Program-made: the position numbers and the translations under genes
Assembly: GCA_028829895.1 (NCBI GenBank)
Contig: CM054182.1
Coordinates: 61,597,379-61,661,378 of the forward strand
From: Sinotaia quadrata
Taxonomy: Eukaryota; Mollusca; Gastropoda; Architaenioglossa; Viviparidae
Length of the DNA stretch: 64,000 bases
Reading direction: 5' to 3'
Notes under the pieces: model-generated
What the model was told of the DNA's origin: nothing
Databases searched by the model: none
The model's input: only the letters and a program-made list of their open reading frames with translations
In this document: piece by piece, positions 27,601 to 38,749 of the stretch
How positions within the stretch are numbered: the stretch's first letter is position 1
Layout of the letters: each line of letters starts with the position of its first letter

Positions 27601-28679
27601 TTTCTTTGTCTTGAATTTTATATATTATATTATTGCCAGCCTGTACAATACATTCCTTGTTGTCCAGATATGTTCGGGTTTTTTTTGTTTTTTTTTGTTT
27701 TTGGCAAGGATGGAAATATTCTGAAGTTGGATGAATGCGTTAGTAGAATTGGAATGAAGAGAAAACAGATTTTTTTTTAAACCCACACAAATCACAAATC
27801 TGGTATTTTAAAAATGTTAGCAGTGTTAATTATTTCAATATCTGTTGCATTATTTTATCCATGGCTCAACCAAAAACTCTTTAAGTTTTATTATTAGAAG
27901 TTGTGCTTTACATGATCTGCTAAAAGCCCCTAACATTTGGGTAATGTTGATACAACAATACAAGCATAAAAATAATGCTGATTTTTCACAAGTGAGGACA
28001 TTGATCATTTTGACCTATATATAACAGTATGTTGTAGTGATTTTCTTCCTTGTTTGCAATTTATGTAAGCGTTAGTAAACTTTCTTTCCAAGAAGAGAAC
28101 CAGGAAGAAACTAACTTCTTTTTTTTTTAAATTAAAGCACTTATGCAAACAGCAAATATTATTATTACTTTTTTTTTCATCCAAATGAAAGTAGGTACAT
28201 GTAGTGGACTTTAGATTTATGAAGATTATAGAATAACGTATTTATTTTATTGAAAACATATTTTACACACACCAAAAAAAAAATACAGATTACTAACTTT
28301 GTATTTCTGTTGATTACATTTGATCATAAAGTGGTCTTATTTTACATTTTAAAGAAATTTCTTTATATTAGAAAGTATTTTTTTTAATTCAAGCACTTTA
28401 CTCAGCAAAGAATTTTTTTCATGAGATTCTTATTACATTTGTTAGCAATAATGTAAAACAGAAAAATATTTAAAGCAATTTTATAACATTGTCTTGTTTT
28501 ATTGAATCAGACAACTTTTCTTTAAAAGGAAGTAAAACGTTATCCATAGAGTAAACCATCAATTTAAGAATTTAAAGCAGTTTTATAACATTGTCTTGTT
28601 ATATTGAATCAAACAACTTTTCTTTAAAAGGAAGTAAAACTTGAGTGTATCAGTAGAGCATACCACTGATTCAACAGTA

Positions 28680-28722
<43 letters not shown>

Positions 28723-31514
28723 TGGAACTGTTACATAAGGATTCATTTAATCTTTGACAAGTCTACACAGACAGACACCATAATTTAAATTCACAATGTT
28801 TTCAGTATGACACTTGACAGCTCTTGAGAATTTAAAGTGCATTTCAAAATAAACAGAATTTTGACTGAGTCAACTAAAGTTGTGCTGTTTCCTTATCAGA
28901 TCAAGAACCACTTAATTTCATTATTGCCTCACGTCATTAAACACTTGTTTAGTGATGTTGTTTACAACCATCAGAAAGAGTTGGGGGGTTATTTATTAAA
29001 CTCATCAGCAAGCTGAAATGATAAGGGAATGTGTAATTATTGACACTTTAAGAAAGAATTAAATTTATTAGTATTACTTTTAAAGAATTTTTGTTTAAAA
29101 TCAGTTGTACAAGGAAAATAAAACGTGGTAAAGATTTTAGACTGTTACATATATGCTAAAACAAATAAAACATAAACAATAAGCAAAAATTTTCAGCTAA
29201 GGAAAATACAGAGAAAGAATTATTTATTCAGTTGAATTGAATTTTTGAAAGTTTTTTTTACCCATTGCTGTGAATTAAAAAATTAGATTTCCTGCTGAAT
29301 TTTAATGTAATTATGAATAAAAGGGTGTGGGGGGGGGGGGAGAAAGAGAGAGAACAAAACACTTTATCTGTTCATTGTCTACTCTTCCTGATCTTAAAAT
29401 CTTGTTTTATTTTCTCCCTGCAACTAAAGCAGAGAACATAAGTGCTTGTGTTCTGACTAATTTTTAAAAAATTGGAATCTTACAATCCCAAATGATAAAT
29501 TTATTTTGTAAAGCCAGTGTGGCTTATTGCCATAAACATATCTCAGACCACTTGTTGAGTTGCATTCAAACTCTTTTTCTACAAAATTCAAATACTCTTG
29601 AGTAAGAAAAAATCTAAAGGAACATTTAGTTAATGACATCTTTATGTTTGTTTTACAGTATTAGTCTAGTGGAGCTGCACCTAATAGCCTGAGAATAGCC
29701 AGGCTAAGCGAGAACTTAAAGTAGTGTTTGAAACTGTATGAATCAAATTTTGAAGTGTGCTTTATGAAACTATATCTATTTATATATCTATCTATCTATT
29801 TATTAATCTATCTATATATCTATCTATCTATCCCTTAGTCTTGCTGACTGTTGGGGCACCACTGATGATCTGACAACCAGCTTCCTCCATTCCATTCTGT
29901 TCTCTGATAATCTTACTCTATCGCTCAGCTTATCCTCCCATCTGTTATCCTCCCATCTTTTCCTCTGTCTTCCTCTCCTTCACCCTCCTTGCACAGTACC
30001 TCGCATGATTGACTTGGCAAACCCTGTTGATCATGTGACATGCCCATACCATTTTATTTTGCATTTTTTCACAATGCATACATACAAATATTTAATATCA
30101 CTTTGTCATGCATGTTCAGTATTTATTATATATCCATTTATTAGACAGAATCAAATACAAATGATGCATTTAGCTACAAGTCTTTCTTTTGGATTATTGA
30201 CAATAAGAGAGGAACAGTCAGAACATTCTCAATTGTATGAGCAGTAATTTGAATAAAAGATCATTGTAGATTAAGATTTTTTTATGATGGAAGCTTTATA
30301 ATTTACCCAGAACATCAGTTTATTTTGTTCTTTGTTTATAATAACCTGTAACATTTTGAAATGTGGGGGTTTTGTATTATATATTGTAATTATTAATATC
30401 ACAGATATGAAAGATAACCATTTATTGGGGGAGGGGGTAAGAAGAGTTTAAAATGTGTGGAGTATTTTAAATTCATTTGTACTTTCGATATTTTATCAAG
30501 AAATTTTCTTTCCTCTGCCTTTTGGATGTCTCTTTCATAGGTTCTCATTCATCTGTGTATATATATACCTATTAATTTTTTGTATGTGTACCTATTCATA
30601 CTGTGTTTATCCATTCATCCCGTGTGTGTACACATTTTTACTGTGCATATATACCTACTCATACACTGTGTACCCATTCACAACTTGTGTTTAATCATTC
30701 ATATTGTGTTTGTACTCATTCATATTGTGCCCATTCTGTGTGTCTGTTGATATTGTGTGTATTTCCAAACAAACTGTGTTTGTCATTCATACTGTGTTTA
30801 CCAAACAAATTGTGTTTGTCATTCATACTCTGTATACCTAAATGTACTGAGTGTATATCCATTTGCACTGTGTACATTCTCATTCACACTCTGCATGCCC
30901 AAACATACTGTGTGTATTCTATTTTATACTCTGTGTACCTCTTCATAGTTTGTGAATTCCCATTCGTACTGTGTGTACCCACTGATACTGTGTATGCATT
31001 TCTTTCTTTTCATGTTGTGTGTAAATCATTTATACTGTGTGTAAACCCATTTATACTGTGTCTGTATGTGTAAACCCATATACTGTGTGTCTGTGTGTGT
31101 GTAAACCCATTCATACTGCATGTAAATCCAATCATTCTTTGTATATGTCTATTCATTTTTTGTCTGTTTACCTGTTCATCTAGAACATAAGTACCTTTTT
31201 ATGCAATGTTATTTCTTTGAATTTACAGATAACAGTGACCTAATAGCATGCACTGTGGTCTTGAGAGATAGGTGAGTACACTTATTCAAGGACATTTGTA
31301 TGCAAAATAATCTGTGCACACATGTAAAGAGTAATTTGATAATTCTTAGAAAGATTTTAGATAAGTAAGAAAGGGATAGAGATTGGGTTTGAAAAAATAT
31401 TTATTGCCTTTTTCTTGTTCATTTTGTTTTTTACTTTTTCTATTAATCATGTCTCTTTGATTTAGAAAAAAATTATGTTTGTAGACTATTTGAAATTTCA
31501 GTGACAGAAACACT

Positions 31515-31582
<68 letters not shown>

Positions 31583-34500
31583 GAAAAACATTTCTTTCCC
31601 TACTCTTGCCATTTCTTTCCCTAGCCACTGAACTATGTCAAAATTTCTCTTTATATTAATTGTTTTGATTGGTTGGGTGGGTAAATTAAGTTAGTAGTGA
31701 GGTAGACAGGTAATTTTTTTTAAAGTTTAAAATGATAGAAAAGAATAAAAGTTTAATGTAAATTGAAATAGCTTTGAGAGTAGTATTCTGTTTAACAATG
31801 AGATCTGGATTCATAAAGAGAGGAATCAATGTTGGGAAACTAATTAATTGTCAGAATATTTCCTCATAAGTAACATGCTTTAGAGACTTGATCAGCAATT
31901 GACTAACTTTTGAACAGTTGATTCATAAACTGCGATTAAACTTTTTTCCCCCCAGAGAAAGAAATGGCTCAGGAAGATAATGTTTTGACTCATCCTTAAC
32001 ATTCTCATGAACATCCTAATATTCTGCAATTCACTTAATTTTATTTTATTCGACAGTCTTCTTGCAATTATTTCTTTTTTAAAGCTAGTTCATTGTTGTA
32101 CAGCAACCAGAGCTAATAGAGGTGAATTTGTTAGTTGATTTTTGAACACTGTTCTCTGGTCCTTGCTAAACTGTTTCATGATCAAACCTAATCAACTGTA
32201 CTTAATAATAATGATGAATAGAAAGAAATTTATCTAACTGGTCATTATTGTTGGTGCCAGCTGTTTCGACAGACAAACAAAATATCTGTTGCTTGATTTA
32301 GCTTAACTGTTGGTCTGTAAATGTTTGGGTAGCAGTCTGTGAATATGAAAAACATATTTTTGTAAGTTTGATATATTGCCCTTAATGATAGTTATCAGAA
32401 TTTCTTTCAACTCATTAATTTTGTATCGTACTGGTATTTAACACCATGGACTGAGTGCTTGATTATATGATTCGCCCACTTTTACAGTACTGGTGAGTAT
32501 CATAGTGGATTGAATGCTTGATACAGTGTTTAGCCTATATTTACATTGCTGGTAGATAACAGTGGACTGAATGCTTGATACAGTGTTTAGCCTATATTTA
32601 CAATGCTGGTAGATAACAGTGGACTGAATGCTTGATACAGTGTTTAGCCTGTATTTACTGTACTGGTAGATAACAGTGAACTGAATGCTTGATACAGTGT
32701 TTAGCCTGTATTTACAGTGCTGGTAGATAACAGTGGAATGAATGCTTGATTATGTGTTTGGCCCACATTTACAGTGCTGCTGGGCAACAGTGTACTGAGT
32801 GCTTGATTGTGTTTGGCCCACTTTACAGTGCTGGTAGGTCACAGTAGGCTGCATGTTGGATTATGTGTCTGGCCCACATTTATAATGCTTACAGGTAACA
32901 GTGGAATGAAATCTTAGTTGAGTGTTTGGCCTGCAGTTACAGGAGATGTAATAAGCACAATGGATTAGGTGCTTGAGTATTTGGTCACATTTATACAATT
33001 ATAGGTGATGTAGTAAACACAATGGATTGAGTGTTTAATTGAATGTTTGGCCCACAGTTACAGGAGATTTAGTAAGCACAATGGGTTGGGTGCTTTTGAT
33101 TGAATATTTGGCCCACAATTACAAGAGATTTAGTAAACACAATGGATTGATTGTTTAATTGAATGTTTTGCCCACAGTTACAGGAGATTTAGTAAGCACA
33201 ATGGGTTGAGTGCTTTTGATTGAATGTTTGGCCCACAATTAAAGGAGTTGTGGTAAGCACAATGGATTGAGTGTTTGAGTGTTTGGTCCACATTTACAGG
33301 AGATTTACAATGATTGAGTGTGTAAATGAGTATTTGGCCCACAATTAAAGGAGTTGTGGTAAGCACAATGGATTGAGTGTTTGAGTGTTTGGTCCACGTT
33401 TACAGGAGATTTACAATGATTGAGTGTGTAAATGAGTATTTGGCCCACAATTAAAGGAGTTGTGGTAAGCACAATGGATTGAGTGTGTAAATGAGTGTTT
33501 GGCCCACAGTTAAAAGAGTTGTGGTAAGCACAATGGATTGAGTGTGTAAATGAGTGTTTGGCCCACAGTTAAAGGAGTTGTGGTAAGCACCATAGAGTGA
33601 CTGCTTTATTGTATACTTAGCACACATTTATAAGAGAGGCTATGCATTTTGTATCATAGTCTCACAGAATTTGTACAGACAAAGGAATGCACTTTGGTGA
33701 TGGAGATCTGAATATTTCATTGCATTCAACTCTCAAACTAAATTTATCATAAACTGGCTGTGTATATGGTTGATATTTTGTGTCTGGCGACTGATTGTTT
33801 ACTATCAGTCTTTGTTGTATTAAAAGGTAAAGTCTGTATTGACAAAAATATTAATACTTAGTAAATGGGCTAATAATAAATTGTTCCAAAAGCCCATAAA
33901 CATTATTATTTTTAAGAATAGATATCCTATAATCCATATTGTTATAAAATAATTTTCAGTATGAATTTGAAAAGAACTGTATTTGTGTTTGATAGTCGCC
34001 GTCAGGAGCGCAGATTCCTGGTCATTGACCCTATGCAGCTTATCCTGGTAGAACCAGATTCTAAACGACTAGGATGGGGTGTTGTCCGCTTTGTAGGCTT
34101 GTTGCAGGTACTTATTTTTTCTTCAGGGTTTTGTTAGCTTAGTTGTGTTGTAGTGGTGAAAATGTTTATAACTCATACATTGGAATATTCTCCTTGTGTG
34201 TTAGAATTTAAAAAAGCACAAATGTCATCTTCAGATCAGGGTTTTTGTACCACATTAACATACACACATTTATTTTTCAATTCTCTTCTTGCTTAAATTA
34301 CTTTGCAAATGTATGTATATATAATAGACAAAAGCCTCAGTTATATTAAAATGTATACTTATTAATAACAAAAAGCCCATCTTAATAATAGTAAAACATA
34401 TACTTATTAATAACAAAAAGCCCATCTTAATTATAGTATAATGTATACTTATTAATAACAAAAAGCCCATCTTAATTACAGTAAAATGTATACTTATATT

Positions 34501-37332
34501 AAATTATACTTATATTAAATTAAATTAAATTATACTTATATTTAAATTAAATTATACTTAAATGAAATTATATTATACTTAAATGAAATTATATTATATT
34601 AAATGTATATTTATTAATAACAAAAAGCCCATCTTAATTATAGTAAAGTGTATATTTATAAATGCCAAAAGACATAAGTGTAGCAAAATGTAAACCTGTA
34701 TACTTATAATGGGCAAAGATACATTTTTGTTGTAACAGTAGTTGAAGAAAAAGTTGTCCATAAGTTTCTCAGTCATCTGAACTCTGCTTTTCTTTTCTTT
34801 CTTTTCAGTTTATGTTGATGATTCAATATTGTGTACACTTAGTATATACTGTTTTACATGATTCACCTCTCCATAGCTGAGCATTGCTCTTAGGTTAATA
34901 TCTCTTTAAACATTGTTTGTAATCTACAATTTTTATTTATGGAAGATAAGTGTTTCCTTTGAACAGTTGAATTCTGACCATTGTTATCTGTGTACTGAAG
35001 TAATGTGATCCTAAAGAAATTAATTTTGTGAATATATGTTTCTAGAATAAATCTCTTTACCTCAAATATCACTGGTTGCATTTAGTTTTCGATTCTAATT
35101 TTTATTTAGTCCCAGAGGTGTTCATTGGGAGGGTCCCAGTCCATCTGATTACTTATGGCAGAATTATTTAGGCCACAGAGTTAAGAATTTGTTGACTAGT
35201 TTGACAATATATAACTTTTGTGTACAAACTGTAACGCCTTTGTTATACATATCTTTTGTTCCCACTAATTCTGACAAGAGTATTTGATTCCTTTGTCTTT
35301 TATGCCCTTCTTTCACTTGCAGGATGTAGAAGTGTCTGGTGACAAGGACGACAGTCGTCTGCTCCATGTGGTGGTTCACAAGCCTTCATCTTCAGTCCAC
35401 ACACGTTCTATGCCCATTCTCTCAGCTCGCTTTGTCTTTGATGACCACATTCGTTGTATGGCAGCCAAACAGCGTCTTTCCAAAGGCAGACAGCGTGCTC
35501 GGCAGCAAAAGATGCAAACCATAGAGCGGCTACTGGACATTCCTACTTTAACTGATGGAAACCAAAACCGAAGTGGAGCAATTCCAGGTGTGTTTTGTGC
35601 CCTCTTTATTAGTGGCTTGTTTATAACCTGTTATTGTTCATGGTTCTGACTGTTATTTGCATGGCTGAACAGTGATATAGAGAAAATAGTGCAGATATGT
35701 TTAATTTTATCTGTTGTTAAATCGTATGCTCACAAATATCTTATAAAGAAGACTGTGCGTGTCCACCATCTTTAATTTATATTTATACTCTTTCGGCTTT
35801 GTCTTTTGACTGTCTTCATTTTATTTCATCTCTTATTATATTTTATGAACATCATTGATGAGTCATCATCCATTCAGAAAAAATGAAAATAATGTATATT
35901 TCTTCCAGGTCGAAGCCACCCAGTGCGTTCAATTCCAGCTACCATAGTTGCTTCCTCCCCAGTTCCCATCCAGCCCCAAGGTCAGGGCCGCGGGGCTAGG
36001 CGGGTCACTGCCGAGCAGAAGCGACTTCTACAAGCAAAGGCAGCACAGCGCAGCAAGAATCGTCAGGGTTCAGGAGCAAGCTCTGAAGTTCGAGTCATTT
36101 CCAGTCCAGTCCATAATGGAGGAGAGTCTGTTGAGGAGGCAACGTCTGTGATGGCAGTGCAGTCACTGAATCAGAATAATAACAAGAGCACTGATGGTGG
36201 TCAAGTCAGTGACAAATCTGCAGGAAATGCACGACTCATGCCGAGATCTCCTTCAGCAAATAGCAAAGCAAAGCAAGGTTTAGATGGTCGACTTGACATT
36301 CCTCTGGAAGATCTTTCTGGCAGAGGAAAGCCACGCAGCTTGTCCTTGGAACGTATCCGGCTAGCACGCATGGCCCGAGAAGTTGTCAGCCAGAACACAA
36401 GCAGCCCCCATGCCCAGGTAGCACACTCCTCAGCTCGCTCACACTCTCTCAGCCCTCACCGGTCTGCTTCCACACCATCCAGCTCCATCCTATCTCGCAA
36501 AGATCCTCATCGACAGTCAGCTCCCATCCCACTTACCCGTGGAGTAAAGTCTGGGAGCTCACAGCATGGAAGACAATCAGAAGGCACTGATGCTCGCAGG
36601 TCTCACAGTCTTAGCAGTTCTATACCATCCTCAAGGACTTTAGCTGGCAGCTATTCTTCAGATGACAGTGCTGATAGTGGACGTGCCCGCAGTTGGTCTG
36701 ACAACCCTACCTTGCCTAAGTCTCTTTTGCCAGCACTAGCACCCCCTGTCTCCTTGGTGGACACCATTGCTAGTGTTCACTCCCACTTGGCGGCAGCTTT
36801 GTTGGTTCCACAAGATCAGATACTGCTCAGATGTGATGATGAGGATGACGAGGCTTTCAGGTAGGGGGTCTAACACAGAATAGGTTGCTCTGTGGGATTA
36901 TTTTCTTAATATCTTTATAATTTTTGGTAGTATGGTACTGGTAGTTCTGTTTGATGAAAGATGACATTAGGTAGTGCATGCATGCATGTGTGAGTGCATG
37001 TGGGCATGCGAATATGATAATAATACTAAGTGTTTCATTCTCGGTTGGGGATTTTTATGTCTGTTTTCAGGTCTTCTATATATGAGTCAGACTACTTGGA
37101 AAATGGCAGATCTACAGATTCAGCACTATCTTCAGATGATACTGGGCCTTGCAGCAGCTCTGACTTGACTCCTTCCAGTGATGCCAGTCTTTCAGACTTT
37201 TCTTCAACCACCACACCCATTCCACCCATTGTGTCTCCAGGAGAACAGTCTGCGTCCAAACAACTGCAGCAGTTAGCCCAATTAGTTCAGGAGCACTATG
37301 CCTATACTGCAGACTCGGACCCCAGTTTGTGA
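6667..37332 (+). CDS. CLEC16A: CLEC16A / Ema orthologue, 3' thirteen exons (5' end outside window)
   Basis: Exons: 6667-6829, 7815-7915, 13290-13342, 16040-16109, 16801-16955, 17439-17489, 18184-18312, 21559-21679, 31229-31271, 33996-34107, 35323-35587, 35909-36860 and 37071-37332 (TGA). All phases match and give 824 residues after a 2-nt split codon. I recognise the family from several blocks: FALCLLYAMAHNEG, FLDMFEDEYREMT, LLPPTGTPLTGIDF, ETQLPLT and SDLIACTV. CLEC16A is an endosome/lysosome-associated protein with E3-ligase activity that acts in autophagy and mitophagy (with RNF41/Nrdp1). Its fly orthologue Ema controls endosomal maturation. The N-terminal FPL domain is not in the window, so this is the C-terminal half. 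Exons 35909-36860 and 37071-37332 encode a long Ser-rich, probably disordered tail. Exon 31229-35587 residues (LVIDPMQLILVEPD, GWGVVRF) look beta-rich. All introns are GT-AG except the one after 16955 (GC-AG). Exon assignment is by eye. Family identity is nearly certain. Confidence 0.93.
7725..7848 (+). repeat. 62-bp tandem duplication across a CLEC16A 3' splice site
   Basis: Copies 7725-7786 and 7787-7848 differ at about 4 of 62 positions. Each contains TGTGTGTACAG followed by the first codons of the exon (PYLETLFNA). The second copy is the real exon start (7815). In the first copy the frame meets TAG at 7784-7786, so use of its acceptor (AG at 7751-7752) would truncate the protein. Confidence 0.9.
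10696..10831. mobile_element. Short hAT-like MITE (copy A)
   Basis: The ends are imperfect inverted repeats: CATCGTACCCTCTAA at the left, and TTAGAGAGAACATTG at the right, which is the reverse complement of CAATGTTCTCTCTAA. Flanks CTGGAAAG (10688-10695) and CTGGTAAT (10832-10839) match at 6 of 8 positions, as expected for an old 8-bp hAT target duplication. The interior (GTGTGCGAGGAACTGGC) is about 75-80 percent like the copy at 63417-63559. Confidence 0.6.
12019..12222 (-). pseudogene. THAP zinc-finger-like fragment
   Basis: The minus-strand frame begins MVKHSCAYGC and continues to HFLHFPK. This matches the start of a THAP (C2CH) DNA-binding domain: C6-x3-C10 followed by the F-x-FPK block. 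The later Trp and Cys-x2-His positions are not recognisable and the frame closes after 67 codons. It lies antisense in a CLEC16A intron with no partner exon seen, so it is most likely a relic of a THAP-bearing element or gene. Only the N-terminal half of the motif supports this. Confidence 0.4.
12630..12800 (+). repeat. 55-bp minisatellite, about three copies
   Basis: The words ccatttcacacttgtatggc and tgatactgcatgactcac recur at spacings of about 50-56 bp. The open frame across it is repeat-encoded. Confidence 0.9.
13343..15910 (+). other. CLEC16A intron (5' part)
   Basis: Apart from the minisatellite at 13440-14560, it holds a G-rich run at 15578-15605 (ggtggggtgggtggggga and onward) that could form a G-quadruplex on the + strand. 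I see no coding signal. Short open frames near 15080-15480 have no family features. Confidence 0.5.
13440..14560 (+). repeat. Degenerate minisatellite, about 45-bp unit
   Basis: Variants of gatgttggtgatatgaaaat followed by atgattagatatcattacag recur for 1.1 kb. The most regular part is at 14035-14270 (tagatattacagcaatagat). It lies in the CLEC16A intron 13343-16039. Confidence 0.85.
15911..16017 (+). pseudogene. Duplicated, partly decayed copy of CLEC16A exon 16040-16109
   Basis: This is the first unit of a 107-bp tandem duplication (second unit 16018-16124). It keeps the acceptor TTTGTCTTACAG and an exon-like frame from 15933 that reads YNVLLIERLISIIELA, against YNVLLVERLIRIIELA in the real exon. 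The donor is lost: the CAG|GTGAG of the real exon is replaced by unrelated sequence, and the frame stops at 16020-16022. It could be a dead duplicate or an alternative terminal exon. Confidence 0.75.
16110..16800 (+). other. CLEC16A intron, nothing recognised
   Basis: This is a 691-bp intron between donor CAG|GTGAG and acceptor TTGTAG. It is AT-rich, with no repeat or coding feature supported. Confidence 0.6.
16956..17438 (+). other. CLEC16A: GC-AG intron of CLEC16A
   Basis: The exon ends TTC TAC AAG and the intron begins GCAAGG. The next exon starts after CTTTTCAG at 17439 with AGTGAAGAA. No GT donor nearby keeps the phase-0 join FYK-SEEIFLDMF, which matches the family. AAG|GCAAGG is a typical strong GC donor context. 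Confidence 0.85.
18525..18645 (+). repeat. Short minisatellite, about 58-bp unit, two to three copies
   Basis: gtgttctgttttccct and agtatcagaatttaaattat recur at 18482, 18539 and 18595. Confidence 0.85.
18815..19105 (+). repeat. 47-bp minisatellite, about six copies
   Basis: The near-identical unit contains acagtctttatatatcaaca and tttacttactaattctataa. It lies in the CLEC16A intron 18313-21558. Confidence 0.95.
19600..20200 (+). pseudogene. DIRS-like retroelement relic (RNase H end)
   Basis: Several short blocks appear in order but in different frames: HVNCQEILAVKAL (19632 onward), a block ending QDSSSWE, VDLLASRWN (19923), then PKILVKLRQPEG and ATPILIVAF (from 20072). This series is characteristic of the RNase H and linker part of DIRS/Ngaro-type (tyrosine-recombinase) retrotransposons. 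Frameshifts and stops between the blocks show it is dead. It is on the same strand as CLEC16A, inside the intron. No recombinase, terminal repeats or full RT are seen. The family name is an inference from the block order. Confidence 0.5.
21760..21995 (+). repeat. 37-bp minisatellite, about six copies
   Basis: The unit contains tgatgtggttggtttgtgtg and gtactcctgtttaaccc, and starts 80 bp after the donor at 21680. Confidence 0.95.
22795..23300. repeat. Dispersed repeat, copy 1 (related to 42930-43420)
   Basis: Shared words with the second copy, in the same order, are cctctaggcac / ccttctaggcac, ggctcttgaa, agtagagt and cactgcagtctgaagc. Divergence is high. The element type is unknown and no termini were identified. 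Confidence 0.5.
24545..25115 (+). repeat. Degenerate minisatellite, about 33-bp unit
   Basis: About 15 variants of tgataaaatatgccagtgtt followed by tgttgtcttttac. Confidence 0.9.
25255..25468 (+). repeat. 32-bp minisatellite, about seven copies
   Basis: The unit is cagcatatcagatacaaata followed by tatataccctct, nearly perfect. Confidence 0.95.
25575..25905 (+). repeat. Minisatellite related to the preceding array
   Basis: Units built on caaattccaaatacagacaa and gtgtgcctacagcaaatgtc repeat every 60 bp or so, becoming irregular after 25750. Confidence 0.85.
28450..28645 (+). repeat. Two-copy tandem duplication, about 105 bp
   Basis: ataacattgtcttgtt and acaacttttctttaaaagga occur at about 28484 and 28588 with a few differences. 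A (GT)n run follows at 28681-28718. Confidence 0.85.
28681..28718 (+). repeat. (GT)n microsatellite
   Basis: About 19 uninterrupted GT units in the CLEC16A intron. Confidence 0.95.
29770..30056 (-). mobile_element. 3' end of a LINE (non-LTR retrotransposon), 5'-truncated
   Basis: On the minus strand the blocks KWYGHV, RRRGRQRKRWED and WRKLVV read in order, with frame slips. These are typical of the C-terminal end of metazoan LINE reverse-transcriptase ORFs. They are followed by stops and a 3' tail of (GATA)n-like repeats (29770-29833), as in LINEs ending in short tandem repeats. It is severely 5'-truncated, antisense to CLEC16A and inactive. The clade is not determined. Confidence 0.65.
30590..31130 (+). 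repeat. Degenerate minisatellite (catactgtgt-type)
   Basis: Many short units around cattcatactgtgtttacc. The 156-codon open frame across it is repeat-encoded and not a gene. Confidence 0.85.
31518..31581 (+). repeat. (AC)n microsatellite
   Basis: About 30 uninterrupted AC units, 250 bp downstream of CLEC16A exon 31229-31271. Confidence 0.95.
32430..33640 (+). repeat. Evolving minisatellite, 55-62-bp unit
   Basis: The left part repeats ggactgaatgcttgatacag / tgtttagcctatatttaca. The right part shifts to agcacaatggattgagtgt / tttggcccacaattaaagg. Variants change gradually along 1.2 kb, which suggests local unit-by-unit amplification. Confidence 0.95.
34108..35322 (+). other. CLEC16A intron with AT-rich tandem repeats
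   Basis: At 34345-34690 the words tacttattaataacaaaaag and cccatcttaattatagtaaa repeat about every 50-60 bp. The rest has no recognised feature. Confidence 0.7.
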
Positions 37333-37784
37333 ACAGCATGTGTATCAAGAAAACATTCAGACATTCCTGTATAATATACAGTCACCTTACGGAGATTGTG
37401 AATGTCAGCAAGCAAACTATGCATGATAAATTTGATTTAAAGGATGGCTTTACAGTTGATGATTTGGCCCATGACCTTTTCTTCAAAAGGTGTACAGAAT
37501 AATATTCCTTTAAAGACGTTGAAGTGTTTTTAATATTTCTGAAAGACAACGGAGTCTCCACAAAATTTTCGACTACTCTGTTTTTAAATATTACATCATT
37601 CACTGCTGTTTTCTCTCCCAGCACAAATATTGTGAGAATAATTTGCAGATATCTGTTTGAAAATAGACTTAAATAAGTAAACGATAACCCATTCCAAACA
37701 AACAGAGAAATTGCAAAGAAAGATGTATTTGAGCTGTGGGGCAGCATAGTCTCTAGGCTATTCTTTCGTATTTAAATTAATAAA
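37333..37784 (+). other. CLEC16A: Proximal 3' UTR of CLEC16A
   Basis: The sequence after the stop has no long sense frame. AATAAA occurs at 37779-37784 and again at 37919-37924. Either is a possible polyadenylation signal. The true end cannot be set without transcripts. Confidence 0.5.
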
Positions 37785-38749
37785 ATATCTGTGTTTTACT
37801 GTGCCTGGAATTTTAAGTGGAGTTATAGATGATAGTGGATATTTGAATTACAATTGCTTTTGATGACTGCAAATATTACTGTTATATTAATCTATGCTCA
37901 GATTTTATCATTCCACAAAATAAAAATTAATGTTAAGTTTGGTATGGGCAATAGACTTAATAGAAATTTCTTGACATCAATAGCATTGCTATTTGATTGG
38001 CTTTAATTGCTCTCTAAAGTAGTTAATATGAAGCAGGTGAACCATATAAACTCATATTTTTTGGAGGTCTAATTTTTAATCAATTTTTTGATTGTCATAA
38101 CAAAATTGTACTTTTTTTAGGGGGTGGGGGGTGAAATTCACCAGAAATGTTTTTTGACCAATTTACAAAGTTTCCACTTTTTATGTCAACAACAAAAAAA
38201 ACCAAAATAAAATTAGCTAGTCACTGTAACACTTAAGAAAAAAAAATGAATGTGTATACATGCAGATGTATGATGCGTACATACATGCGTGCGTGCGTGC
38301 ATGCGTGCTGCATGCATGTATATGTGATTTTTTTTTTAACTCGGATAGCTCACTACACTTCCTGATAGTTATGACATATTCACTCCTCACATCTCAGACC
38401 TTCCTATCAGCTTACTGTCAAGACTTGCAGCTTTGATAAAACTATATAAATTCCTCCATCATTTCTGTCCTCCATTTAATTATCATTCACCAGAACTCCC
38501 CGTACACTTTTTCTGGTCATGAAGTATTTATGATTTATGTTTAGAGGAGAAACGAGATGACAGCTATAAACTTCATTTCTGTTGAGATTTAAAATTTTTT
38601 GTTGATTGCACATAACAAAAGTTTTATTTTATTTTCAGATTATATTTATAAAGGAATAATATGGGTTGGGGGAGTTTTGGAGTAACAGGAGGTGGTAACA
38701 AAAATTAAGTTAGTGTTTATTTTTAAGAAATGATTTTATTATGTATGTA

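Larger units (their letters stand above)
21680..31228 (+). other. Largest CLEC16A intron in the window (9.5 kb)
   Basis: It is bounded by CTTA|GTAAGT and ATTTACAG|AT and filled with minisatellites (21760, 24545, 25255, 25575, 30590), a dispersed repeat (22795-23300), microsatellites and a minus-strand LINE 3' end (29770-30056). The block 26000-27640 is less AT-biased and may be an old element, but I cannot assign it. No exon was found. Confidence 0.6.

Noticed and set aside
30455..31073. 156-codon and neighbouring frames
   Set aside because: Encoded by the degenerate catactgtgt repeat, inside a CLEC16A intron.
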